Virus record (IMG/VR): IMGVR_UViG_3300042519_001519
Location: 1-64,000 of that record
DNA from: a virus
Strand: one strand, 5' to 3'
Length of the DNA stretch: 64,000 bases
Position 1 is the stretch's first letter. Each line of letters opens with the position of its first letter. The notes beneath the pieces were generated by a model. The model was not told where the DNA came from, did not search any database, and saw only the letters and a list, made by a program, of their open reading frames with translations. Shown here one piece after another: positions 41,366-46,468 of the stretch. The position numbers were made by a program, and so were the translations under genes.

Positions 41366-41448
41366 GGAAAGTAAATCAACTAGGAGTTGAGACCGCTTGC
41401 TAAGCGTATCGTGCCTTCGGGCATGGGGTTCGATACCTCTGCTTTCCT
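41366..41448 (+). tRNA. tRNA-Ser(GCU)
   Basis: Acceptor GGAAAGT/GCTTTCC, anticodon loop TTGCTAA on a stem paired mainly at three inner positions, long variable arm GTGCC-TTCG-GGCAT, T loop TTCGATA. Confidence 0.85.
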
Positions 41449-41579
41449 CAAAAAAACCTCCTCACCGTCCTCACAACGCATCTAAGGAATGCAGGAGAAG
41501 GAAGTACGAACGGGGCCCCGTGGTAAGACACATTAAAATCAGATAGTACAGCGATAGGGTAAGAGGTTCCCTATCAACT
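41449..41579 (+). other. Structured spacer without tRNA
   Basis: No gene is seen. It contains GCAT/ATGC, a perfect 12-bp GC-rich palindrome ACGGGGCCCCGT (41510-21) and a 7-bp hairpin GATAGGG/CCCTATC (41553-59 / 41569-75). Confidence 0.4.
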
Positions 41580-41648
41580 ACCGACTTGATCTAGGATCGA
41601 GAATATCTCATAAGTATTCTCAGACAAGAGCGTAACTTGTAGTCGGTA
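41580..41648 (+). ncRNA. tRNA-like cloverleaf with CAU anticodon loop and non-standard T and D arms
   Basis: ACCGACT (41580-86) pairs with AGTCGGT (41641-47), then A and C. D-like arm GATC-TAG-GATC. Anticodon-like arm of 8 bp, GAGAATAT/GTATTCTC, with loop CTCATAA (anticodon CAT at 41609-11). T-like arm ACAAG-AGCGTAA-CTTGT directly against the acceptor. The geometry is exactly tRNA-like, but there is no TTCRA T loop and no GG in the D loop. Confidence 0.55.
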
Positions 41649-41765
41649 CTAAATTATATGGGTAGGTAGGAAGTTAAGAAACGTTTCTCAAAAAACGACT
41701 TAATGAGGTAAAGCGTTAGAGTAGTAAAATTGAGTAAGCGTTATTAAAGTAGTATAATTTTATAT
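41649..41765 (+). other. Spacer with direct repeat
   Basis: No gene seen. It contains two similar copies of AAGCGTTA..AGTAGTA.AATT (about 41713-41760) and weak hairpins. Confidence 0.3.
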
Positions 41766-41837
41766 GGTGTTCGAAGCTTTTTAGTGAAGCGCAAGACTGT
41801 GAATCTTGAGAAGACGGGGCGGTACCGTCCTTACACC
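41766..41837 (+). tRNA. tRNA-His(GUG) with unusual T loop
   Basis: Extra G at position -1, opposite C73, as required for His. Anticodon loop CTGTGAA on CAAGA/TCTTG, D arm GCTT/AAGC. The acceptor has two mismatches near its base. The T loop is GGCGGTA instead of TTCRANN. Confidence 0.8.
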
Positions 41838-41843
41838 CAACAT

Positions 41844-41923
41844 GCCTCTGTGGTGAAATAGGTAAACACACCAGGCTTAAAACTTGGCGCTCAGGCTTGC
41901 TGGTTCGACTCCAGTCAGGGGTA
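41844..41923 (+). tRNA. tRNA-Leu(UAA)
   Basis: Acceptor GCCTCTG/CAGGGGT, anticodon loop CTTAAAA on CCAGG/CTTGG, class II variable arm, T loop TTCGACT. Confidence 0.92.
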
Positions 41924-41930
41924 CAAAAAA

Positions 41931-42008
41931 ATCGCTGATGTCCTCTTTAATTGTTCGACATTGAAGATGTGTAATGATATAAACATCGTAGGTTAAGCGA
42001 TATCCTAC
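41931..42008 (+). ncRNA. Non-tRNA structured element
   Basis: ATCGCT (41931-36) pairs with AGCGAT (41996-42001). Inner arms ATGTC/GACAT (41938-42 / 41957-61) and GATGT/ACATC (41966-70 / 41983-87). GTAGG/CCTAC (41988-92 / 42004-08) encloses AGCGAT, so the closing stem and this hairpin form a pseudoknot or alternatives. Confidence 0.4.
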
Positions 42009-42012
42009 AACT

Positions 42013-42084
42013 GGTCTTATAGTTTAATTGGAAAAACTTATCGCTACGAACGATAGAACGTAGGTTCGACTCCTACTAAGACCT
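42013..42084 (+). tRNA. tRNA-Arg(ACG)
   Basis: Acceptor GGTCTTA/TAAGACC, anticodon loop CTACGAA on TATCG/CGATA, T arm GTAGG-TTCGACT-CCTAC. A34 would need deamination to inosine by host TadA to read all CGN. Confidence 0.92.
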
Positions 42085-42085
42085 C

Positions 42086-42240
42086 AAAATATAATTACAA
42101 AGCGTAGGTAAGAAGACGTGGAGAGACGTTGCGCAAGGGTACACACTAAGGATAAGTATTTATACTCAACTCTCTAAGGGTGTGTGAAGCACTAAGAAAT
42201 TAGATCCCAGATTCCTGATAAAACTTACTAATTATATTTT
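42086..42240 (+). ncRNA. 155-nt element closed by a perfect 12-bp stem
   Basis: AAAATATAATTA (42086-97) is exactly complementary to TAATTATATTTT (42229-40). Inside are AGTAT-TT-ATACT and an ACACAC/GTGTGT pairing. No tRNA and no open frame of note. Structured RNA of unknown role. Confidence 0.45.
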
Positions 42241-42244
42241 AACC

Positions 42245-42316
42245 GCCCTATTAGTTAAACGGATATAACGAATCTCTTCTAAAGATTAATTCTAGGTTCG
42301 ATTCCTGGATGGGGTA
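42245..42316 (+). tRNA. tRNA-Arg(UCU)
   Basis: Acceptor GCCCTAT/ATGGGGT, anticodon loop CTTCTAA on AATCT/AGATT, T arm CTAGG-TTCGATT-CCTGG. Confidence 0.92.
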
Positions 42317-42322
42317 CAACAA

Positions 42323-42393
42323 GCGGGTCACAGACAAGGTGTCGGTACGGTCTCCAAAACTGCTACGGGTAGGTTCGATTCCTACGGTCTGCG
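42323..42393 (+). tRNA. tRNA-Trp(CCA)
   Basis: Acceptor GCGGGTC/GGTCTGC (wobble-rich), anticodon loop CTCCAAA, T arm GTAGG-TTCGATT-CCTAC. Confidence 0.88.
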
Positions 42394-42407
42394 CAAAATT
42401 ATTAATT

Positions 42408-42457
42408 ATGAAAAAGAAATTCGATGCTCATTAGGTTTATTAACCTAAAATTTGAGC
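42408..42457 (+). promoter_or_regulatory. Eight-codon leader frame ending in a strong hairpin
   Basis: The frame MKKKFDAH stops (TAG) inside a hairpin built of GCTCA/TGAGC and TTAGGTT/AACCTAA round TATT, immediately upstream of the gene at 42461. It looks like an attenuator or translational control element; unproven. Confidence 0.3.
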
Positions 42458-42460
42458 AAG

Positions 42461-42643
42461 ATGAGAATCAAAAACTATACTCAGAAAGAGTATAAAAAAG
42501 AAAAAAGAAAACAATCCAAAGATGGTGGAATGTGGTTTGAAGACTATTGGAGTAAATGTAAATCCGGAATATGGGCCTTCAAGTACAGAGAGTACCGTAC
42601 TTGGAAGTACAACAGAAAAACACAGTATAAACCTTTAAATTAA
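42461..42643 (+). CDS. Small basic protein inside the tRNA array
   Basis: A 60-aa protein starting at ATG 42461 (chosen over a TTG that lies in the preceding hairpin). Very Lys/Arg/Trp/Tyr-rich: MRIKNYTQKEYKKEKRKQSK, then GGMWFEDYWSKCKSGIWAF. The high positive charge suggests nucleic-acid or ribosome binding. It is followed 5 nt later by the HNH gene. No family recognised. Confidence 0.5.
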   Translation: MRIKNYTQKEYKKEKRKQSKDGGMWFEDYWSKCKSGIWAFKYREYRTWKYNRKTQYKPLN

Positions 42644-42648
42644 AAATC

Positions 42649-43155
42649 ATGAGTAAGTATCAAAAAGCACTAGTAGTGGATGCAAGCTTTACAGCAAGAT
42701 CAGTTATAAGTACCGAACGAGCGTTCGTGATTTTTTATAAGGGTAATGCTGAAGTAGTAGCAGAGCATCCAGAAACATTTAGTTTAATTAATCCTGAACT
42801 AACCATTTACAAACCTTCTATTATTAGAGTAGCTAAGTATGTAAAACAAAACATTCAAAAAGTACCTCTAACAAGAGAGAATATTTACCGAAGAGATAAT
42901 TATGAATGTGTTTATTGTGGTAGTTCAAATCAAAGAATATTAACACTTGACCATGTTATCCCTCAATCAAAAGGAGGAAAAGATGCTTGGGATAATTTAG
43001 TAACAGCTTGTAGACCATGTAATCATGAGAAAGCAGATTTAACATTAGAGGAATATGGTAAGGAAATTCCAGAACCAAAAAGACCTCATTATTTAATGTT
43101 AATGAGAAGTATGACATACATACCTAAAGAATGGGAAACATTTTTATTCTTTTAA
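42649..43155 (+). CDS. HNH endonuclease
   Basis: A 168-aa nuclease of the McrA-like HNH type. Residues ~90-140 contain NIYRRDNYECVYCGSS (first zinc CxxC), LTLDHVIPQSKGGKDAWDNL (catalytic Asp-His and the Gly-Gly turn) and TACRPCNHEKADLTLEEY (second zinc CxxC and catalytic His/Asn). The ~80-residue N-terminal part is unrecognised. HNH enzymes in phages are often homing-type or packaging-related. Its location inside a tRNA array suggests a free-standing homing nuclease or an array-remodelling factor (inference). Confidence 0.88.
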   Translation: MSKYQKALVVDASFTARSVISTERAFVIFYKGNAEVVAEHPETFSLINPELTIYKPSIIRVAKYVKQNIQKVPLTRENIYRRDNYECVYCGSSNQRILTLDHVIPQSKGGKDAWDNLVTACRPCNHEKADLTLEEYGKEIPEPKRPHYLMLMRSMTYIPKEWETFLFF

Positions 43156-43158
43156 ATA

Positions 43159-43314
43159 ATGGAAGAGTGGAAGCCAGGATATTATGATAAATGGGAGAAT
43201 TTTATTCCTTATGATAAAAAATGGTATTGTAATGAAAATAAAAGAATCCATCAATCAGAAAAGGAAAAAAATAATTGTAAGTATTGCAATAAAGGTTTGG
43301 AAAACCAGAAATAG
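43159..43314 (+). CDS. Small Cys-containing protein
   Basis: A 51-aa protein starting 3 nt after the HNH stop (MEEWKPGYYDKWENFIPYDK). It has three Cys: one in KKWYCNEN and two in NCKYCNKGLENQ, hinting at a partial zinc finger. It is charged and aromatic. The promoter for the second tRNA block begins inside its last codons. Function unknown. Confidence 0.45.
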   Translation: MEEWKPGYYDKWENFIPYDKKWYCNENKRIHQSEKEKNNCKYCNKGLENQK

Positions 43315-43327
43315 TTTCATATATTAA
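43297..43327 (+). promoter_or_regulatory. Predicted promoter TTG-N20-TATATTAA of the second tRNA block
   Basis: TTG at 43297-43299 and TATATTAA at 43320-43327, preceded by TTCA. The first RNA element starts about 17 nt after the expected transcription start. Confidence 0.6.
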
Positions 43328-43348
43328 GGTATAAGAAAGTAAAATATA

Positions 43349-43420
43349 TCACCTACTACAAAACGGCGCGCGAAACAATAGAATCCCGACTTGTACTGTC
43401 TGGAAGGTCAGGCTAGGTGA
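43349..43420 (+). ncRNA. Non-tRNA structured element at the head of the second block
   Basis: TCACCTA (43349-55) pairs with TAGGTGA (43414-20), followed by A. An internal arm CCGAC-TTGTACT-GTCTG looks like an anticodon arm with one mismatch. There is no T-loop consensus. Confidence 0.35.
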
Positions 43421-43424
43421 AAAT

Positions 43425-43495
43425 GGGCAGTTGGCCGATTGGTTAGGCACAGGATTGCAAACTCTGTTAGGTTGGTTCGATTCCAACACTGCCCT
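43425..43495 (+). tRNA. tRNA-Cys(GCA)
   Basis: Acceptor GGGCAGT/ACTGCCC, anticodon loop TTGCAAA on CAGGA/CTCTG (inner A-C mismatch), T arm GTTGG-TTCGATT-CCAAC. Confidence 0.9.
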
Positions 43496-43590
43496 CATTT
43501 AAGGTTCGACCCTCTACCAAATGTGTTACACCCACAAATGGACAACGAGAGGGAGCTACCGATTGATAAGTGGCCGCACATGCGGCAAAT
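43496..43590 (+). other. Spacer with two hairpins
   Basis: No gene. CCCTCT/AGAGGG (about 43510 and 43547) and GCCGC-ACAT-GCGGC (43573-86). AAGG-TTCGACC near 43501 looks like a T-arm remnant. Confidence 0.35.
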
Positions 43591-43664
43591 GCCCGAGTGG
43601 TGGAATTGGCAGACACGGCGGCCTTAGAAGTCGTAAACTGAGAGTTCGAGTCTCTCCTTGGGTA
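43591..43664 (+). tRNA. tRNA-Leu(UAG)
   Basis: Acceptor GCCCGAG/CTTGGGT, anticodon loop CTTAGAA on GCGGC/GTCGT, short variable arm for a Leu tRNA, T arm GAGAG-TTCGAGT-CTCTC. Confidence 0.88.
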
Positions 43665-43666
43665 CA

Positions 43667-43736
43667 AATTAGAGTTAGCTTATAGTAAAGCAGCAGGGGC
43701 TAACCTGCAGAACGGATACGAAAACCGGCTCTAATT
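43667..43736 (+). ncRNA. Cloverleaf-like RNA without T-loop consensus
   Basis: AATTAGAG (43667-74) pairs with CTCTAATT (43729-36). Three arms: GCTT-ATAGTA-AAGC (43678-91), GCAGG-GGCTAA-CCTGC (43693-708) and CGG-ATACGAAAA-CCG (43713-27). tRNA-like arm order, but a 6-nt middle loop and no TTCRA. Confidence 0.45.
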
Positions 43737-43740
43737 ATCT

Positions 43741-43814
43741 GCTTCTGACGCACAAATGGTGGTGCACCGGATTTGTAACCCAGAATAGAGTCGGTTCGAT
43801 CCCGTCCAGAAGCT
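43741..43814 (+). tRNA. tRNA-Thr(UGU)
   Basis: Acceptor GCTTCTG/CAGAAGC, D arm GCAC/GTGC, anticodon loop TTTGTAA on an imperfect stem, T loop TTCGATC. Confidence 0.88.
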
Positions 43815-43819
43815 CAACT

Positions 43820-43891
43820 GCGACTATCGTATAATGGTCATTACTTCAGACTTCCAATCTGAAGATGAGAGTTCGATTCTCTCTAGTCGCT
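43820..43891 (+). tRNA. tRNA-Gly(UCC)
   Basis: Acceptor GCGACTA/TAGTCGC, anticodon loop CTTCCAA on TCAGA/TCTGA, T arm GAGAG-TTCGATT-CTCTC. Confidence 0.93.
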
Positions 43892-43899
43892 CAGGGGTG

Positions 43900-43938
43900 T
43901 GTAGGAGCCCAAGAGTATGTGATGAGCATACGCCTACA
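43900..43938 (+). other. Spacer stem-loop between tRNA-Gly and tRNA-Glu
   Basis: TGTAGG/CCTACA (43900-05 / 43933-38) encloses GTATG-TGATGAG-CATAC (5 bp, 7-nt loop). Confidence 0.4.
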
Positions 43939-43942
43939 ATTT

Positions 43943-44014
43943 GCTGCCATCGTCTAACGGCTAGGACCTATGGTTTTCATCCATAAAATCGGAGTTCGAT
44001 TCTCCGTGGCAGTA
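43943..44014 (+). tRNA. tRNA-Glu(UUC)
   Basis: Acceptor GCTGCCA/TGGCAGT, anticodon loop TTTTCAT on TATGG/CCATA, T arm CGGAG-TTCGATT-CTCCG. Confidence 0.93.
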
Positions 44015-44019
44015 CAAAA

Positions 44020-44091
44020 GGGGCTATAGTGAAATTGGCATCACGATAGATTTGCATTCTGTTATTCCGGGTTCGAATCCCGGTAGCTCCA
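44020..44091 (+). tRNA. tRNA-Ala(UGC)
   Basis: Acceptor GGGGCTA/TAGCTCC, anticodon loop TTTGCAT on ATAGA/TCTGT, T arm CCGGG-TTCGAAT-CCCGG. Confidence 0.92.
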
Positions 44092-44096
44092 CAAAA

Positions 44097-44168
44097 GGTC
44101 TATTCGTTCAACGGCTAGGATACTACCCTGTCACGGTAGGGATGAGAGTTCGATTCTCTCATAGACCG
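44097..44168 (+). tRNA. tRNA-Asp(GUC)
   Basis: Acceptor GGTCTAT/ATAGACC, anticodon loop CTGTCAC on CTACC/GGTAG, T arm GAGAG-TTCGATT-CTCTC. Confidence 0.93.
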
Positions 44169-44177
44169 CTTATAAAC

Positions 44178-44247
44178 TGCGTTAAAGTGTAAAGGTTGCA
44201 TCCCGGTCTCATAAGCCGGGGGGGTGGTTCGAGTCCACGCTACGCTA
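44178..44247 (+). tRNA. tRNA-Met(CAU), possibly initiator-like
   Basis: Anticodon loop CTCATAA on CCGGT/GCCGG, T loop TTCGAGT. The acceptor TGCGTTA/CTACGCT lacks a 1-72 pair (T-T), a feature that marks initiator tRNAs, but two inner mismatches also occur. Could also be an Ile2 (lysidine) tRNA. Confidence 0.75.
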
Positions 44248-44253
44248 CAAATT

Positions 44254-44327
44254 GTCCTTTTAGCTCAGATGGTGAGAGCAGCTCGCTCATAACGAGAAGG
44301 TCACAGGTTCGAGCCCTGTATAGGACA
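44254..44327 (+). tRNA. tRNA-Met(CAU), elongator-like
   Basis: Acceptor GTCCTTT/ATAGGAC (one mismatch), D arm GCTC/GAGC, anticodon loop CTCATAA, T arm ACAGG-TTCGAGC-CCTGT. Confidence 0.88.
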
Positions 44328-44373
44328 CTAAATTTTATCCACTATGAGGTCAATTCCTTCGTCTCCAATGTAG

Positions 44374-44389
44374 GTTAGCTATTGCTAAC
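44374..44389 (+). promoter_or_regulatory. Hairpin directly before the ATG at 44392
   Basis: GTTAGC-TATT-GCTAAC, six perfect pairs ending 2 nt before the start codon. It may block ribosome access or end the tRNA transcript (no U run). Confidence 0.35.
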
Positions 44390-44391
44390 TT

Positions 44392-44625
44392 ATGACTCAG
44401 AAATTGAGAATTTGGAGAGTAGTCCCAACCAGCATGACTGGTGTTCAGGCTCCCACGTTTTTTGTAGAAACTACAGAAAATGGTAGAGAAGAAGCAGAAA
44501 AATCTGCAAACCTACAAGCAAGACAAAAATCTCGCTTGGGTAAGTTTAACAATTGGTATTTTGATTTAACAAGAATGAATGTCAGAGTAGACAGACATGG
44601 GAGGTATATCAAACATCACCAATAA
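44392..44625 (+). CDS. Hypothetical protein after the tRNA array
   Basis: A 77-aa basic protein (IWRVVPTSMTGVQAPTFFVE, then AEKSANLQARQKSRLGKFNN, then RVDRHGRYIKHH). There is no signal or membrane segment. Its start codon sits at the foot of a 6-bp hairpin. A terminator hairpin/promoter pair follows. Function unknown; the many Arg/Lys/Gln residues would suit RNA binding, but this is a guess. Confidence 0.5.
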   Translation: MTQKLRIWRVVPTSMTGVQAPTFFVETTENGREEAEKSANLQARQKSRLGKFNNWYFDLTRMNVRVDRHGRYIKHHQ

Positions 44626-44637
44626 GAAATATTCGGA

Positions 44638-44663
44638 GAAAGGTTTGGAAACCTGAACCTTTC
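44638..44663 (+). terminator. Terminator hairpin overlapping the next promoter
   Basis: GAAAGGTT (44638-45) pairs with AACCTTTC (44656-63), followed by TTCTTAT. Confidence 0.65.
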
Positions 44664-44675
44664 TTCTTATATTAA
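44645..44675 (+). promoter_or_regulatory. Predicted promoter TTG-N20-TATATTAA
   Basis: TTG at 44645-44647 and TATATTAA at 44668-44675, preceded by TTCT. Drives the genes at 44693 and 44924. Confidence 0.6.
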
Positions 44676-44692
44676 ATAAAAATAAAGGTAAT

Positions 44693-44908
44693 ATGGTCTG
44701 GTCTGTATTTAGTATTGAAGTAAAAGAGCAATTAGCATGGACAATACATACTAGACTATTTATGGGCGATCTATCTAATATAGATCTTACAACAGATTGG
44801 AGATTTTGTGATGTTAAAGGAAAAAGAAGGAATTGTATATTCTTAGGTTTTATTGACAACCCAGAATTTCCATTAAAAGAACCAATAAAAACATATAGAA
44901 ATAATTAA
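44693..44908 (+). CDS. Small hypothetical protein
   Basis: A 71-aa protein starting MVWSVFSIEVKEQLAWTIHT, with a mixed core (WRFCDVKGKRRNCIFLGFID) containing two Cys, and a short basic end. It is expressed from its own promoter, with the ATG ~13 nt after the expected transcription start, followed by the coiled-coil gene. No family recognised. Confidence 0.5.
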   Translation: MVWSVFSIEVKEQLAWTIHTRLFMGDLSNIDLTTDWRFCDVKGKRRNCIFLGFIDNPEFPLKEPIKTYRNN

Positions 44909-44923
44909 ATAAAAATCATAGTT

Positions 44924-45835
44924 ATGAAAAATTCGTTATCTACAAAAGGGTTATCAATGTCTCAAGCACAATCAATCTCAAACTTGTGCAATCAACGTTC
45001 AAAAGATATTACAGCGAAATTGGCTGATATCAATAACGTTTCTAAAGAACTAGTAATAGGTTCAGAAACCTATGTAGAGACTAATGGGAATCCTATCCCA
45101 GTAAACGTAGTTGAGCTATTAACTGCTAAGGCAAGATTATCTGCCACTCAAGCTTTCTTGATGGAGAATATCAAAGCAAAGGATGAATTGATTACTAAAA
45201 TCAAATTTGAAAAGTATAACTACGAGGTTGAATCTCCAGAGAGACCAAAACTAATCTCAGAAGTAATTCCAACAGAAGTGGATGAAGATTTTGGTTGGGA
45301 TACTTTATCTACAGCCGAATACAACGAATACCTAGAGGCAGAAGCTTATGCTTCACATATCGGACAATTCATCCATAAAGGAGGAAAATTGGATAAGTTG
45401 AGAGGAGAACTTCCTACCATTAAAACTTTAGAGTTTATGGAAATAGAAGTAGGAAAGAAAACTCCTATGAAAGTATCTATTCACCATACAGCAGAACAAT
45501 TGCTTTCAGTTCATGAACAATTAGCAGCTCTTCATAGAGGATTTGAACAAAGAGTAAATTACTTTAAATCTAAAGTAAAAAATGCTACTACTTCTGAGAA
45601 TGCTAGAATTCAGAAAGAGAGAGGTATCATTCAAGCAAGAGTGAATAACGAGAATGCAGAAGCTGCAAACAATTATAAGTTAGCTTATGATAAGTGGTCT
45701 GGAGAGGAACGTCAAGCACAACACGAGTTTGAAGAAAAACGTCAAGCAAGAATCCAAGAAGCTGTCAATTTAAAAATTGAAGTAGCAGAAAGATTCCAGG
45801 ACGTAGTAGATGAATTCTTGAATCAACTAAAATAA
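44924..45835 (+). CDS. Long coiled-coil protein
   Basis: A 303-aa soluble protein, mostly charged helix. Two coiled-coil stretches are evident (about 20-110 and 190-300; e.g. RIQKERGIIQARVNNENAEA), with a small mixed region between (DEDFGWDTLSTAEYNEYLEA, HKGGKLDKLRGELPTIKTLE). Such proteins are frequent in large phages but have no known activity. Its mRNA runs on into the structured RNA region at 45838. Confidence 0.6.
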   Translation: MKNSLSTKGLSMSQAQSISNLCNQRSKDITAKLADINNVSKELVIGSETYVETNGNPIPVNVVELLTAKARLSATQAFLMENIKAKDELITKIKFEKYNYEVESPERPKLISEVIPTEVDEDFGWDTLSTAEYNEYLEAEAYASHIGQFIHKGGKLDKLRGELPTIKTLEFMEIEVGKKTPMKVSIHHTAEQLLSVHEQLAALHRGFEQRVNYFKSKVKNATTSENARIQKERGIIQARVNNENAEAANNYKLAYDKWSGEERQAQHEFEEKRQARIQEAVNLKIEVAERFQDVVDEFLNQLK

Positions 45836-45837
45836 TT

Positions 45838-46150
45838 TGGTGCTAAGGAGGTAAGCACAAGCCGATCCTCCAAAGCTTTATGCTGGGATAGTAGAGTTTT
45901 AAATATAAACTATATGATATATGTAATCATCTACAGACTAAACGGCCATGGGCCCTTTAAAACTCGCTTCCCTACAACTTAAACCAAACTGAGATAGAAC
46001 TCAACAGCTAGACATGTTACTCTTGAGGGAGACTAAAAGTGGCTAGCGACTCTAAGACTTAGTTTTTGTCCTTGCCCTTGTGGTAGTGGAAGGTTTTTGA
46101 CTTTGATTTTGCATTTGACCTAGGCTATATGCTTTACATCCCAGCAACAT
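45838..46150 (+). ncRNA. Orphan structured RNA of about 310 nt
   Basis: A gene-free stretch. 5' end: an H-type pseudoknot, GTGCT/AGCAC (45840-44 / 45854-58) interleaved with GGAGG/CCTCC (45847-51 / 45867-71). A perfect 9-bp stem TGCTGGGAT/ATCCCAGCA (45881-89 / 46138-46) closes the remaining ~265 nt. Inside it, GAGTTTTAAA pairs perfectly with TTTAAAACTC (45894-903 / 45956-65). A terminator follows at 46171. No T loop, so not tmRNA; no known family recognised. Confidence 0.55.
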
Positions 46151-46170
46151 TTTTTTAAAAATAATTAACA

Positions 46171-46194
46171 AAAAGCTTGCTTAGGCAGGCTTTT
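46171..46194 (+). terminator. Terminator of the structured-RNA transcript, overlapping the next promoter
   Basis: AAAAGCTTGC (46171-80), loop TTAG, GCAGGCTTTT (46185-94); ten pairs with one wobble. Confidence 0.8.
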
Positions 46195-46207
46195 ATTCGT
46201 ATATTTA
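46177..46207 (+). promoter_or_regulatory. Predicted promoter TTG-N20-TATATTTA
   Basis: TTG at 46177-46179 (inside the terminator stem) and TATATTTA at 46200-46207, preceded by TTCG. Drives the operon from 46225. Confidence 0.65.
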
Positions 46208-46224
46208 GGTATAGAAAAAAGATT

Positions 46225-46467
46225 ATGAAAGATGCATTAGGAATAGAGATTCAAATAGGACAGCGATACGGATACTCCAGAAATGAAAATGGATTTACTT
46301 ATGTACGAATAGGTACTATAAGTAAGGTAAATGAAAAGACAGTAACAATGGATGTAGAGATTACAAAGAGAGCATTATACAGTGCAGACTTGGTAATAGA
46401 TTCTACATCAAGTAAAAAAATATCAATAAAAGGAAATATGTTATTCCCAGTTAATACAATAGATTAA
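46225..46467 (+). CDS. Small beta-barrel-type hypothetical protein
   Basis: An 80-aa protein. The ATG at 46225 is chosen because longer in-frame starts lie upstream of the predicted transcription start. The sequence IEIQIGQRYGYSRNENGFTY, then VRIGTISKVNEKTVTMDVEI suggests a small SH3/KOW-like barrel. It ends one base before the metallophosphoesterase gene. Function unknown. Confidence 0.55.
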   Translation: MKDALGIEIQIGQRYGYSRNENGFTYVRIGTISKVNEKTVTMDVEITKRALYSADLVIDSTSSKKISIKGNMLFPVNTID

Positions 46468-46468
46468 A

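Noticed and set aside
40830-43667. Minus-strand frames with IEPTP/GIEPAS-type peptides in the tRNA array
   Set aside because: These are translations of the conserved T arms (TTCGATTCC) read backwards, a well-known artefact of tRNA arrays.
40301-44378. Plus-strand frames within the tRNA array (e.g. 40301-40504, 43439-43627, 44196-44378)
   Set aside because: They run through two or more clear tRNA genes and encode peptides from tRNA arms.
45838-46150. tmRNA
   Set aside because: No T arm, no CCA-adjacent acceptor stem and no tag reading frame were found.
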